A stretch of 64,000 nt of DNA from contig NC_071333.1 of NCBI RefSeq assembly GCF_010183535.1, forward strand, positions 3,410,001 to 3,474,000. Direction: 5' to 3'. This document shows, in pieces, positions 56,286 to 64,000 of the stretch. The stretch's first letter is position 1. Each line of letters starts with the position of its first letter. Source of the stretch: Caenorhabditis remanei (taxonomy: Eukaryota > Nematoda > Chromadorea > Rhabditida > Rhabditidae). A model generated the notes under the pieces. That model saw only the letters and a program-made list of their open reading frames with translations. It ran no database searches and was not told where the DNA came from. Position numbers and translations under genes: made by a program.

Positions 56286-56592
56286 GGGCGACCAGCCATA
56301 CAGTAGGCAGTCTGAGAGGCAGAATGAGATGGGAGATCGTCTATCGCTTACCTCAAGTGGAAACACATCTGCGTACTCTGCGTATTGACTCCTGGGAAGA
56401 GCGCGCACCACTTTTGGGGTAGTTTGTCTAGAGTTTTCCCAGGAGCAGTGTGTGACTCTAAAAAGTGGTGCGCGCTCTTCCCAGGAGTCAATACGCAGAG
56501 TACGCAGTATGAGTTCTCACTCGAGGTAAGCGATAGACAATCTCCCATCTCATTCTGCCCCCCAGACTGCCTATTGTATGGCTGGTCGCCCC
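56286..56592. mobile_element. Palindromic MITE with GAAGAGCGCGCACCACTTT core
   Basis: Arms: CCAGCCATACAGTAGGCAGT, GGCAGAATGAGATGGGAGAT, TCTGCGTACTCTGCGTATTG and CTCCTGGGAAGAGCGCGCAC, all mirrored on the right. The centre is a short AT-richer loop near 56440. At 307 bp it has no coding capacity. Same family as 41160-41365, 61583-61888 and fragments at 52.1 and 59.4 kb. The outer flanks of the copies at 56 and 62 kb are also related because the MITE lies inside a larger duplicated segment. Confidence 0.8.
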
Positions 56593-56711
56593 TTTCCCTC
56601 TGATTCTCTTTCAATTCTAGTTACCCCTTCCCCATTCTCCTGAATTTCTGTTTTCAAAGGTAAGTCTTTTCATGTTTAAAACGAGTTTATTCCTTATTTT
56701 ATTTATTTCAG

Positions 56712-57198
56712 AGCATCTGACAATTGGAAAACGTTCCCGAATTATTATCTTCGGATTACCAATTTTGAAGTTAACGTCAATAATACACCATATGATCTGA
56801 GTGTCTACAGAGAGTTTCATCAAGGCGAAGAAGTCGACCCTATTCAAAATAAGAAAAATGAGGATGTCCTCTATGATCTGGATACGTTCGGTTTCCGAGT
56901 TCCGATGAACAAAACGGACGTCGCTTCAGGAGAAGTTGTTTTTGGATATGTGATCAATCGAATTTTAGTTTTTATTGACTTTCCTCACCATTCTTATCTG
57001 TGTCGGTACCGGTTAGACTGGCTAAGTTACGCTGCGAGCATTCTATACTCATCCGGGCTGAGGATTACTTCAGTAGACGCGGATATGAATCCTCCTGATC
57101 TAGAAATCATTGAACTTTTAACCGAAACTCTCAAAAACGGGATATTCTCTATATTATTGTCTTCCCCCACCATTCTTATCTGTGTCGGAACCGATTAG
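56712..57198 (+). CDS. Gene of an unrecognised local family, with repeat-derived C-terminus
   Basis: After an ATTTCAG acceptor the frame is open for 162 codons to a stop at 57196-57198. The first part (NWKTFPNYYLRITNFEVNVN, DLSVYREFHQGEEVDP, YDLDTFGFRVPMNKTDVASG) is unique coding sequence. The part after VVFGYVINR is the tRNA-like dispersed repeat (HHSYLCRYRLD, SSGLRITSVDADMNPPDLEI), so the C-terminus is exonised repeat unless an intron is missed. An AATAAA lies at about 57294. An upstream exon ending AAAG|GTAAGT is at about 56659. The gene converges with the minus-strand exon at 57340-57474. Function unknown. Confidence 0.5.
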
Positions 57199-57339
57199 AC
57201 TTGTCCTCACAATATCCAAAAAAATCCATAAAAAGTTACAGAACAGAATAATTTATTTTCTTTTGTATATCAGTTGTTGTTTTTATACTTTTTGAAATAA
57301 ATTAATTAAAAAGTAAATTTCTTTATTTCATTTTTACAT

Positions 57340-57474
57340 TCAAATGCATTCATCTCCCATTTTCACATACTGAATATCGATAGACATATTTACAACCAAT
57401 TGACGCGCTGTTCCACCTTTGAACTCATCAGATGTGAAGATGGCAGATGGTTCCCTTAGCAAGTAGGTTACAGT
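57340..57474 (-). CDS. Terminal exon, LLREPSAIFTSDEF family, copy 1
   Basis: A CTTCAG acceptor leads into a 45-codon frame, TVTYLLREPSAIFTSDEFKG then MSIDIQYVKMGDECI, and TGA at 57342-57340, followed within 20 bases by AATAAA. Close copies are at 62543-62692 (minus) and 58740-58946 (plus). I do not recognise the domain. Upstream exons are not resolved. It converges tail to tail with the plus-strand gene ending at 57198. Confidence 0.5.
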   Translation of the reverse strand, partial: TVTYLLREPSAIFTSDEFKGGTARQLVVNMSIDIQYVKMGDECI

Positions 57475-58190
57475 CTGAAGTTTATAATGTGAGCTGACTA
57501 TTCTTCACGTTTTCTTAGTTCCCTCTGGTTTTTCTTTTTTGAAATTTTTTTTTGCTGTTCAGATGTAGTTAAAATCTTCAGAAACCAACAAAATGAGAAA
57601 ATGAGGTCTTTCCTTGCCTACGTTGTCGTGATTCATGACGCGGATGTATGAATTACTGTATTCTTAAAAATGACAGTTGATGCAGTTACCTGACGGTCCC
57701 ATTTTATGTTCATCACAATGTGAGACTACTCGCAAATAATCGCGTGGAATCCTCATTCAATAATCTTTATTGATTTTGGCCGAACAGCTACATTAGTTTG
57801 TTGGACAAGTTCAAACAAGTTATGGTTTTGGCGAGTCATTTTTTCTAAAGTTTTCTAATGAAAACAATAAAAAGTCATTTTCACAATAGAAATGCTAAAT
57901 CAACGTTTTCATCAGATGAGGTACCCGAAATAAGGAAGCTCAGATTTAGTTCACATTTTTTAACTTTTCACAGACTCATAATTTTTTCCATGGTCGCACC
58001 CGGTTCTCGTTCTCGTTGTTTCAGAATGCCTTCTATCACTTTTCTAGTCTTTTTTATCTCACCGCTCTCTAAATTTGTGTTTCATCAACTTTTTCTCTTT
58101 TACTCTCAAAAAGGTGTTTCTCAATGTTTTACATAGTTTCACTTGAAATCATCCCGTGGACCATAAAACTACACTTTACAAAAATGTAAA
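57475..58190. other. Stretch without resolved exons
   Basis: This is probably the upstream part of the minus-strand gene ending at 57340. The first 150 bases resemble 62695-62790 (CTGACTATTCTTCACGTTTTC, CTCTGGTTTTTC). A plus-strand frame at 57858-58136 has no signals. No exon is called. Confidence 0.35.
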
Positions 58191-58198
58191 AAACATTT

Positions 58199-58280
58199 GG
58201 ACCCGGAAGGATTCGAACCAACGCTTCCAGCTAGGGGAATGATTCCTAGCCCGACGTGCTACCACTACACCACGGGGCCG
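58199..58280 (-). tRNA. tRNA-like gene, probably a pseudogene
   Basis: The minus strand reads GGCCCCGTGGTGTAGTGGTA (acceptor and D-arm with an A-box-like core), ends GGTTCGAATCC (perfect B-box) and CGGGTCC. The acceptor pairs 6 of 7 bases and the D stem pairs 4. The middle 32 bases (GCTAGGAATCATTCCCCTAGC) make a 5-6 bp stem, but the loop is 9 bases or more and no U33-anticodon is recognisable. It is therefore a degenerate tRNA gene or a tRNA-derived repeat. A tRNA search program would settle it. Confidence 0.45.
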
Positions 58281-58562
58281 CATGACACACATGATGAAAG
58301 AGGGCGTAGATATGGCGAGGAGAAAGCGGAGAGCGGCGGAAAGGGAGAAGAGCCGAGGAACTCGAAGTTTTGACTGAAATAGCAAAATATGACAAATCGT
58401 GAACCAATCAAAAATGGCTTACTAATAAATGGAAAAGATTATTATTGTATGAACAAATTTATTGATTACCAAGGTCAATAGTCTTTTTTCACTCTTTTCC
58501 ATTCTTTCTTTCCCGTCCATGATCTATCGCTCTACTTTTTTGTTTCTTCCCACTCTGTCCCC

Positions 58563-58946
58563 TTGACTCGCATCCCCTCGCTTGTCGACGTCTACTTGGC
58601 ACGCTGCCAAATGCGAGAGACGCCCAGTGTTGAATGGAATGAGAACAGGGGCAGCAGAAAAAGTAGGCGAGAAATGGAAAGTGCAAAGACATTGAGCGAA
58701 GAAGAGTGCGAGACGAGCAGAGGAAACTGGCACAACTGTCTGCTTAGGGAACCATCTGCCATCTTCTTATCTGATGAGCTCGAAGGTGGAACAGCTTGTC
58801 TCTTATCCCAATTGATTGCAAATCTGTCTATCGACATTCAGTATGTGAAAATTGGAGATAAATGTATTAAATGTGAATTTAAAATAGACAAACTCTTCAA
58901 AAATGTATTTATTTCAAAGGGTATTAAAACAACAAATAATACATGA
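58563..58946 (+). CDS. LLREPSAIF family, copy 3 (plus strand)
   Basis: The frame is open to TGA at 58944-58946 and includes CLLREPSAIFLSDELEGGTA and LSIDIQYVKIGDKCIKCEF, clearly the same exon as 57340-57474 and 62543-62692. The 3' end differs and adds KIDKLFKNVFISKGIKTTNN. AATAAA follows at about 58952. The N-terminal half of the open frame (MTRIPSLVDVYLARCQMRET, REMESAKTLSEEECETSRGN) may be 5' sequence or chance; no clear acceptor was seen. Confidence 0.4.
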   Translation: MTRIPSLVDVYLARCQMRETPSVEWNENRGSRKSRREMESAKTLSEEECETSRGNWHNCLLREPSAIFLSDELEGGTACLLSQLIANLSIDIQYVKIGDKCIKCEFKIDKLFKNVFISKGIKTTNNT

Positions 58947-58989
58947 AAGAAAATAAATTATTATGTTTTGATACTTTTTTGTTGAAATT

Positions 58990-59392
58990 CTGATATATTC
59001 TAGATCAAGAGGATTTAAACCCGCGTCTACCGTGAGTAAACCTACAGCCAGGAGAAAAGACTAATCGCAGTGTAACTGGATTTTGATGAGACGATGGTGA
59101 AACTGTGATTTTTGGCGCCATTCTTCCAGCTGGAGTTTGACGGCTCGCTGGTGGAGCTGCGGCGTTGAACAGTTTTCCTCCAGCTGAAGATTGGGCCGCA
59201 TTTGATGATGCTGTTCGGTTGAGCGTCATTTTTTTTGTTCGTGAAGATGCGGTTTCGGTCATCATTGTTCCAGATGGCGCTGGGGAAGCCGTGGATTTCA
59301 GTCTGCAATAAAAGAAACAAGTGTTCAGAGTTAAAGAACCTAGTATAAAATTGACTCACCTTGTACGGATCCATGGAATAAGGGAAATTAAT
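58990..59392 (-). CDS. Ala/Ser/Pro-rich protein, 3' exons
   Basis: An exon of about 260-300 bases follows a TATTGCAG acceptor (about 59303-59310). The frame with best worm codon use gives MMTETASSRTKKMTLNRTAS, AAPPASRQTPAGRMAPKITV and HQNPVTLRLVFSPG, a low-complexity, probably disordered region. It ends about 30 codons later after running into the tRNA-like repeat (FTHGRRGFKSS). A short upstream exon with a GTGAGT donor lies at about 59355-59392. Another frame (MDPYKTEIHGFPSAIW) is also open and cannot be excluded. Upstream sequence is cut by a fragment of the MITE at 59417-59475. Confidence 0.4.
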
Positions 59393-59416
59393 ATTCAATG
59401 AGAATCAGGCTAGAAG

Positions 59417-59515
59417 GAGAGACCAGCCATACAGTAGGCAGTCGGAAATGCAGAATGAGATGGGAAATTGTCTAACATGGAATGTACTTTGATTGCCCCC
59501 CCCCCCCCCCCTAAA
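59417..59515. repeat. MITE fragment and poly-C run
   Basis: CCAGCCATACAGTAGGCAGTC and GAATGAGATGGGAAATTGTC are the outer arm of the 307-bp MITE; the rest is missing. Immediately after, about 59496-59511, is an uninterrupted run of about 16 C. Confidence 0.7.
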
Positions 59516-60600
59516 GTACCGATTTTTTGGCTCATTTGATGAGTTTTGCAAAAAAAACATGAACCACGAAAGGTTCTTCTGTGACGTGACCCGGTTTTTA
59601 AAAAATTGAGATTTTTCAAATAAAAATTTTTTCGAAAATTTTTGAAAATCATTTTTTGTCACTGTTTAGAAGTGATATTCTAAAAAAAGGATTATCATGT
59701 ATTTGTAGCAAATTTCAAGAGCTTCCAGAAAAAAAATAAATGTTGTGAAAAATTTTTTTTTGTAAATGGGAATTTTTTAAAAAACTGACTCCAACTCAAA
59801 ATTTCAAAATTTTCAAATCGTTCTAAAAAAATTTAACGAAATAATTCATTTTTTTTCCGTTCAGGGTAGAAAGTACAAAAGATGTACATTATTTATATGC
59901 AAAGATTTTCAGGGGTTCAAATTCATTTACGAGAGATATTTTAATTCGAAGGTTTTTTTCAATAGTGAAAAAGGGTGTGAAAGATAAATGATCAGATCTT
60001 TTCTTAGGACATTAATTTTGCGGGTAATTAATTTAGATTTTGTATTTTAAAGACGTATTGTTTTTATTTGTATGTTTTCGTGCCGTCCTGTCGACTTTCC
60101 TTCTCATTAAATGTCTTCAAAGATCGTTAATTTTCACTATTTTGAAATTTCAAACACTCACAACTTCTTCAAAACTGTGAGAAAAAAGTTGAAACTAGAA
60201 GAACATGTTTTAAACGTGTTTTCGGTTAAAAATGTAGTTTTGGGCAATTTTTAGAATTTTTTTCCTATTTTTCATAAGGGGGGACCATATGAATTTTTTT
60301 GCTAGAAATGAAAAAAAACATTTTTTTCTTAAAACAACACAAAACTGTTTCCTGTTGCTTGGAAACCTGGATTACCTTCAAAAAATTGTTTTAATTGTCC
60401 CATTTGTTTTTAAACAAAAATATGTTTTAAAACTAGTTCTCCAAGTTTCAACTTTTTTCTCATAGTCTCTTTCATTTTGTGTGAGAACTTACGTTTTAAA
60501 GGTTTCTAATTAGTTATTTGTGATGAACTATGATATATTTAAATCGATTTATTTAGTAAAATGTAAATAAAATGACGGCTTGTTAAAGAGTTTCGTTAAT
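59516..60600. repeat. Diverged copy of the 54.5-55.3 kb repeat
   Basis: GTAGAAAGTACAAAAGATGTACATTA, AAACTGTGAGAAAAAAGTTGA and TTTTCATAAGGGGGGACCAT match the block around 54525-55150. No gene is visible in this stretch. Confidence 0.5.
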
Positions 60601-61500
60601 TCAAGGATGCAAGTGTTCCAATGCACACGATACGCAAATTAATATTCCACATGTAGGATATGAACACTTGCAGTATGAAAATTGACGACAATTAGCACAT
60701 AACTTTCCACCAGTTGCTCTCACGTTCATACAATACTGACCAGGAGTTTCAAAATACGCGGGCCTCTTGTCAAGTATTTGATTCAAAAAGAACCCTCTCT
60801 CCATCAGGCCCTTGTAGCGCGGAGCTTTAAATTAATTCAGTATAAACTGAACAATTTGCAGCTGCCGTTCTCTTCTAGCAATTATTATGTTTGGGTGGAT
60901 GTATCGAATCTGCGTCTCCAGTTTTCGAATGAAGTTCTTGAGCTGCCTGTTGAACGATAAATCCAATGGTTGAAGCTTGCTTGTGGTACCATCAGGTAGT
61001 ACAACAAATTCGAGGTTCTTGCTATTTACGGTGTTCGCGTCTATCATTTTCTTCCATCACGGCCATCCGTCAAGAATTAGAACACTGTCCTTTGGTACAA
61101 CAATTTTGCTGAACTCATACGCAAAATCCTTTTATTGTCGAATTTTAGCCATTGATTGGTTACTCGTTTCCTGTTATCCATTCCAAAGCGAACTCGGTTC
61201 TCGAGGAACTCCAAGAAACTATTGACTCCGATCTTGAGATGCTGAAAGCAATGATTTTTATTCTTAACTTCCATTACTTATCCACTTACGGCATCATGTC
61301 TGGAACAGAATAGGTAGCGGCCTCTTCAAGTATGGAAATGTTCCTTTCGTCATTTCTTAAAAACCAAACGCTTTGGCATTCGACTAAGCGGCGGCATGGG
61401 GAGGAATTGTAGAGTGTCTTTGAAAAAACACCTTCTTATCCGTTCCAGATGTCATAATCATAAGAGGTTGCATGATTTGTAGTCCACAATATTACAACCT
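60601..61500 (-). pseudogene. pogo-like DDE transposase, decayed
   Basis: From 61490 downward the pieces are QPLMIMTSGTDKKVFFQ, then TIPPHAAA, MTKGTFPYLKRPLPILF, RVRFGMDNRKRVTNQWLKFD, VLILDGWP (probable second catalytic Asp) and NLEFVVLPDGTTSKLQPLDL with SFNRQLKNFIRK. The LPDGTTSKLQPLD-x-S-F motif is diagnostic of the DDE_1 (pogo/Tigger) family. A C-terminal segment, KLCANCRQFSYCKCSYPTCG and CVSCALEHLHP, is Cys-rich like a zinc ribbon. Several stops interrupt (near 61050, 60830, 61370). Terminal inverted repeats were not identified. Confidence 0.7.
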
Positions 61501-61582
61501 GTGTAAAAATAAGTAGAAATGTGCCAAATATAGGATATTGGGACAGCGGTAACAATGGGAATATAGCATTCGAAAAGAATCA

Positions 61583-61888
61583 GAAGGGGACCAGCCATAC
61601 AGTAGGCAGTCTGGGAGGCAGAATGAGATGAGAGATTGGTTAGGGCTTACCTCAAGTGGGAACGCATCCTGCGTACTCTGCGTATTGCCTCCTGGGAAGA
61701 GCGCGCATCACTTTTTAGAGTCACACACTGCTCTTGGGAAAACTCTAGGCATATGACCCCAAAAGTGGTGCGCGCTCTTCCCAGGAGCCAATACGCAGAG
61801 TACGCAGATGTGTTTCCACTTAAGGTAAGCGATAGACAATCTCCCATCTCATTCTGCCTCCCAGACTGCCTACTGTATGGCTGGTCGC
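61583..61888. mobile_element. Palindromic MITE, third copy
   Basis: 306 bp with the same arms as 56286-56592, including CCAGCCATACAGTAGGCAGT at the left end and its inverse at the right, and GAAGAGCGCGCA-CAC around a loop near 61740. One arm has CATCAC in place of CACCAC. Confidence 0.8.
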
Positions 61889-61919
61889 CCCATTCCCTCT
61901 GATTTTATTTCAATTTTAG

Positions 61920-62408
61920 TTACCCCTCACTCTCTTGTATCTCCGTCTTTAAAGGTAAGTTTTTTTTAATAGTTTTTTTAAATGAAAATAATATAGCGTT
62001 TTCAGTTGGGAACGTGATACGACCACTCGTACAATTATCTTTGCAAACGTGTTTTCAATGAAGACGGATTTCGCTGTGATTTCGCTGTTTCGAGTTCTTT
62101 TTTGGTCTTTCGGTTTTCCAATGAGCAAAACGGACATGGCTTCAGGGGAAGTTGTTTTTGGATTTGTGATCGATCGAGTTTTTATTGACTTTCTTTACCA
62201 TTCTTATCTGTGTCGGTACCGGTTAGACTTGCTAAGTTACTCTGCGAGCATTCTATATTCATCCGGGCAGAGGATTACTTCAGTAGGCGTGGATTTGAAT
62301 CCTCCCGATCTAGAAATCATTGAGCTTTTAACCGAAACTCTCAAAAACGGGCAATTCTCTATATTATTGTCTTCCCCCACCATTCTTATCTGTGTTGGAA
62401 CCAATTAG
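61920..62408 (+). CDS. Chimeric relative of the 55.6 and 56.7 kb genes
   Basis: A first short exon-like block ends TTTAAAG|GTAAGT (about 61954). After GTTTTCAG at about 62006 the frame reads WERDTTTRTIIFANVFSMKT and SKTDMASGEVVFGFVIDR, then the repeat-derived tail (YHSYLCRYRLDLLSYSAS, DLNPPDLEIIELLTETL) to a stop at 62406-62408. The start matches the minus-strand exon at 56173-56025; the rest matches the plus gene at 56712-57198. The unique segment of that gene is missing. It is a recombinant or truncated copy and possibly not functional. Confidence 0.4.
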
Positions 62409-62542
62409 ACTTGTCCTCCCAATATCCAAAAAAATCCATAACAAGTATCAAAACAGAATAATTTATTTTCTTTTGTATGTCATTTGTTGTTTTTATACTC
62501 TATGAAATAAACAAATTTAAAAAATGTTTCTTTATTTCAATT

Positions 62543-62692
62543 TCACACTCCAATGCAATCATCTCCGATTTTCACATACTGAATGTCGATAGACATATTT
62601 ACAACCAATTGGGATGAGTGACGCGCGGTTCCACCTTTGAACTCATCAGATGTGAAGATGGCAAATGGTGCCCTTAGCAAGTGGCTTACAGT
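62543..62692 (-). pseudogene. LLREPSAIF family, copy 2, acceptor lost
   Basis: The 50-codon block (SHLLRAPFAIFTSDEFKGGT, VVNMSIDIQYVKIGDDCIGV) stays in frame with the copy at 57340-57474 and keeps the stop and the downstream AATAAA. At the splice acceptor the other copy has TTCAG and this one TTCTG, so the 3' splice site is destroyed. It has 3 extra codons (HSS). Confidence 0.5.
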
Positions 62693-63465
62693 CAGAAATT
62701 TATGATGTGAGCAGACGATTCTTCACGTTTTCCTATTTCTCTCTGCTTTTTTTTTGTTGATATTTTGGTCTCTTCTATTGAAGATTCGAAGTCTCCAGCT
62801 AACATAATGCAATACTACAAGTTCTACGAGCAATCAACTGAGGTTCAGCATGGAAGCGGAATATCTTCTTCCTACTAATGGAATAGTTCTGTCGGTCCGT
62901 CCGACGCTTCTCCCTGAATAACTTTTTTTTCTCTTTGAACCGTTTCAAAAGATGTTTAGGGGTATATCCATGAACCTCCGAGCGCTTCAATTTTTTGGAC
63001 TCAGAGCACCAGATTACTGTAGGATTACTGTAGCTACCGTAACCCAAAAAATGAAAAATGGTTCCAAACAGAACGAGGGGAGACCATACTGGGGTGGTAA
63101 CAGCCTTGACCCCTCAGCATGACACCCAATAAAAGTTGGGTCGGTTACTATAGTGTTACGGTAGTTACAGAGTTTTGAACATTAACAGTCGAACCTGAAT
63201 ATCTTGAAAGGTTCAGATTCTCACTGATCGAGTACGTTGATAAATTTATTAACTCTATATTCCCTTACTTTTCTTTGGGACACTTTGCACATTTTCCGCT
63301 GCCATACCCCTAAAGGGGTACTGTAGGTACAGTAACCCAAGAATCGGGAAAGGGGGTTCAAGCTGAAAATACTGGACCCAGACTTTGGTAGTGACACCCT
63401 TGGCACCTTAAGACAACACTTCAAAAAACTTGAGCCAGTTTGGCCGCAACCACCAGAAGTTTCCA
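62693..63465. other. Stretch with CTACAGTAACCC repeats, weak minus-strand frame
   Basis: A minus-strand frame at 62799-63047 has KLKRSEVHGYTPKHLLKRFK and RTDRQNYSISRKK, a basic stretch that could be an exon, but its beginning is repeat sequence (TACTGTAGCTACCGTAACCC) and no good splice site was found. GGATTACTGTAG and GTTACGGTAGTTACAG repeat words lie at 63010-63170 and 63310-63345. Confidence 0.3.
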
Positions 63466-63905
63466 AAAAATTTCAGATAGTTCCAGAAACATCTAGAAAC
63501 TTCCAGTAACATCTGGAAACTTTCAGAAAGTTTCAGAAGTTTATAGACATGTTCTGAAAATTCCAGACTTCCCCATTGCCTTCCAGAATCTTCCAGAAAA
63601 TTCGAGAAAGTTCCGAAGGCTTTCAGAGGATCCGGAACTATCTAGATTTTTCCAGAATTTTCTAGAAACTTCCGGAAACTTCAGAAATACTTCCGATTTT
63701 AAAATATAAATATAAGGGAATCTTCCAGAAACTTCTAGAAAACTTTTGAATTTCGGCGGGAATTCAAACATTCTGGAATCTTCTAGAAACTTCTAGAAAA
63801 CTTTTGAATTTCGGCGGGAATTCAAACATTCTGGAATCTTCTAAAAACTTCTGGAAAACTTTCGAATTTTGGCGGGAATTCATACATTCTGGGATCTTCT
63901 ATTAT
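63466..63905 (+). promoter_or_regulatory. Cluster of heat-shock-element-like motifs
   Basis: More than twenty GAA/TTC inverted motifs occur, such as TTCCAGAAACTTCTAGAA, CTTCTAGAAACTTCTAGAA and TTTCCAGAATCTTCCAGAAA. The consensus for HSF binding is alternating nGAAn and nTTCn. The distal part (about 63725-63900) is a tandem repeat of roughly 62 bases with GAATTTCGGCGGGAATTCA. Helitron-borne heat-shock elements are known in Caenorhabditis, but no Helitron ends were identified. Nearest genes are uncertain. Confidence 0.5.
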
Positions 63906-64000
63906 CAAAACAATTTTTCTTGACATTTTACTGAGCCCGCGAAAGTTGCCGCCTTTGAATTTAATAACGCCCCCTTTTTGCAGTCTCCGGCAGGGGTTTT

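Overview
The window looks like a piece of a nematode genome, almost certainly genus Caenorhabditis and probably the repeat-rich arm of a chromosome. The reasons are: AT-rich DNA; short introns (about 45-60 bases) with GTAAGT/GTGAGT donors and TTTTCAG acceptors; TTTCAG acceptors just upstream of start codons, as expected for spliced-leader trans-splicing; AATAAA signals directly after stop codons; and worm-type dispersed repeats such as CTACAGTAATCC/TACCGTAA and TTTTTGTAGTTGAC. There are no bacterial operons, phage genes or CRISPR arrays. Species cannot be fixed from sequence alone. All calls were made by eye, so exon borders are inferences supported by splice consensus and phase.

Layout. 1-6.7 kb: a small minus-strand gene with a mariner-like element (1491-2717) beside its first acceptor, then a minus-strand gene whose product aligns with FAIM (Fas apoptotic inhibitory molecule). 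6.6-14.3 kb: three copies (A +, B -, C +) of a roughly 1 kb repeat in alternating orientation, carrying pieces of a host exon, with unrecognised minus-strand exons between them. 15.3-18.5 kb: a nine-exon gene joining a propeller-like N-terminus to a protein kinase, broken by one frameshift and two stops that all lie in the kinase part. 19.3-20.2 kb: a solo LTR. 21-24.1 kb: a TGTCCGC minisatellite and a 171-bp satellite of about 11 units. 24.2-33.7 kb: palindromic elements, tandem CTACAGTAA repeats and CG-rich CCGGCCCGG elements. 33.9-36.0 kb: an intact seven-exon protein kinase gene (435 aa), the best gene here. 37.5-39 kb: a LINE fragment with ORF1 and the start of the endonuclease. 40.2-42 kb: a hAT-like element nested in another palindromic element, then a SET-domain remnant. 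42.7-48.8 kb: broken or partial genes around a 1.3 kb near-perfect palindrome. 49-56 kb: a 5S rRNA fragment, a 119-bp tandem array, inverted copies of a tRNA-like element, and a second hAT-like element. 56-63 kb: duplicated convergent gene pairs that share a repeat-derived 3' tail, interleaved with a palindromic MITE and a decayed pogo-like transposase. 63.5-63.9 kb: a dense cluster of heat-shock-element-like TTCTAGAA motifs.

The genes do not form a pathway. The main content is mobile-element biology: several elements have clean target-site duplications (TA, TTAA, GTAC, and two different 8-bp duplications), one has its matching empty site in the same window, and host exons are repeatedly captured, duplicated or cut by them. 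The most unusual observations are the propeller-kinase pseudogene, the two nested hAT-like elements, a 38-bp templated insertion, and duplicated genes whose 3' coding sequence comes from a tRNA-like repeat.
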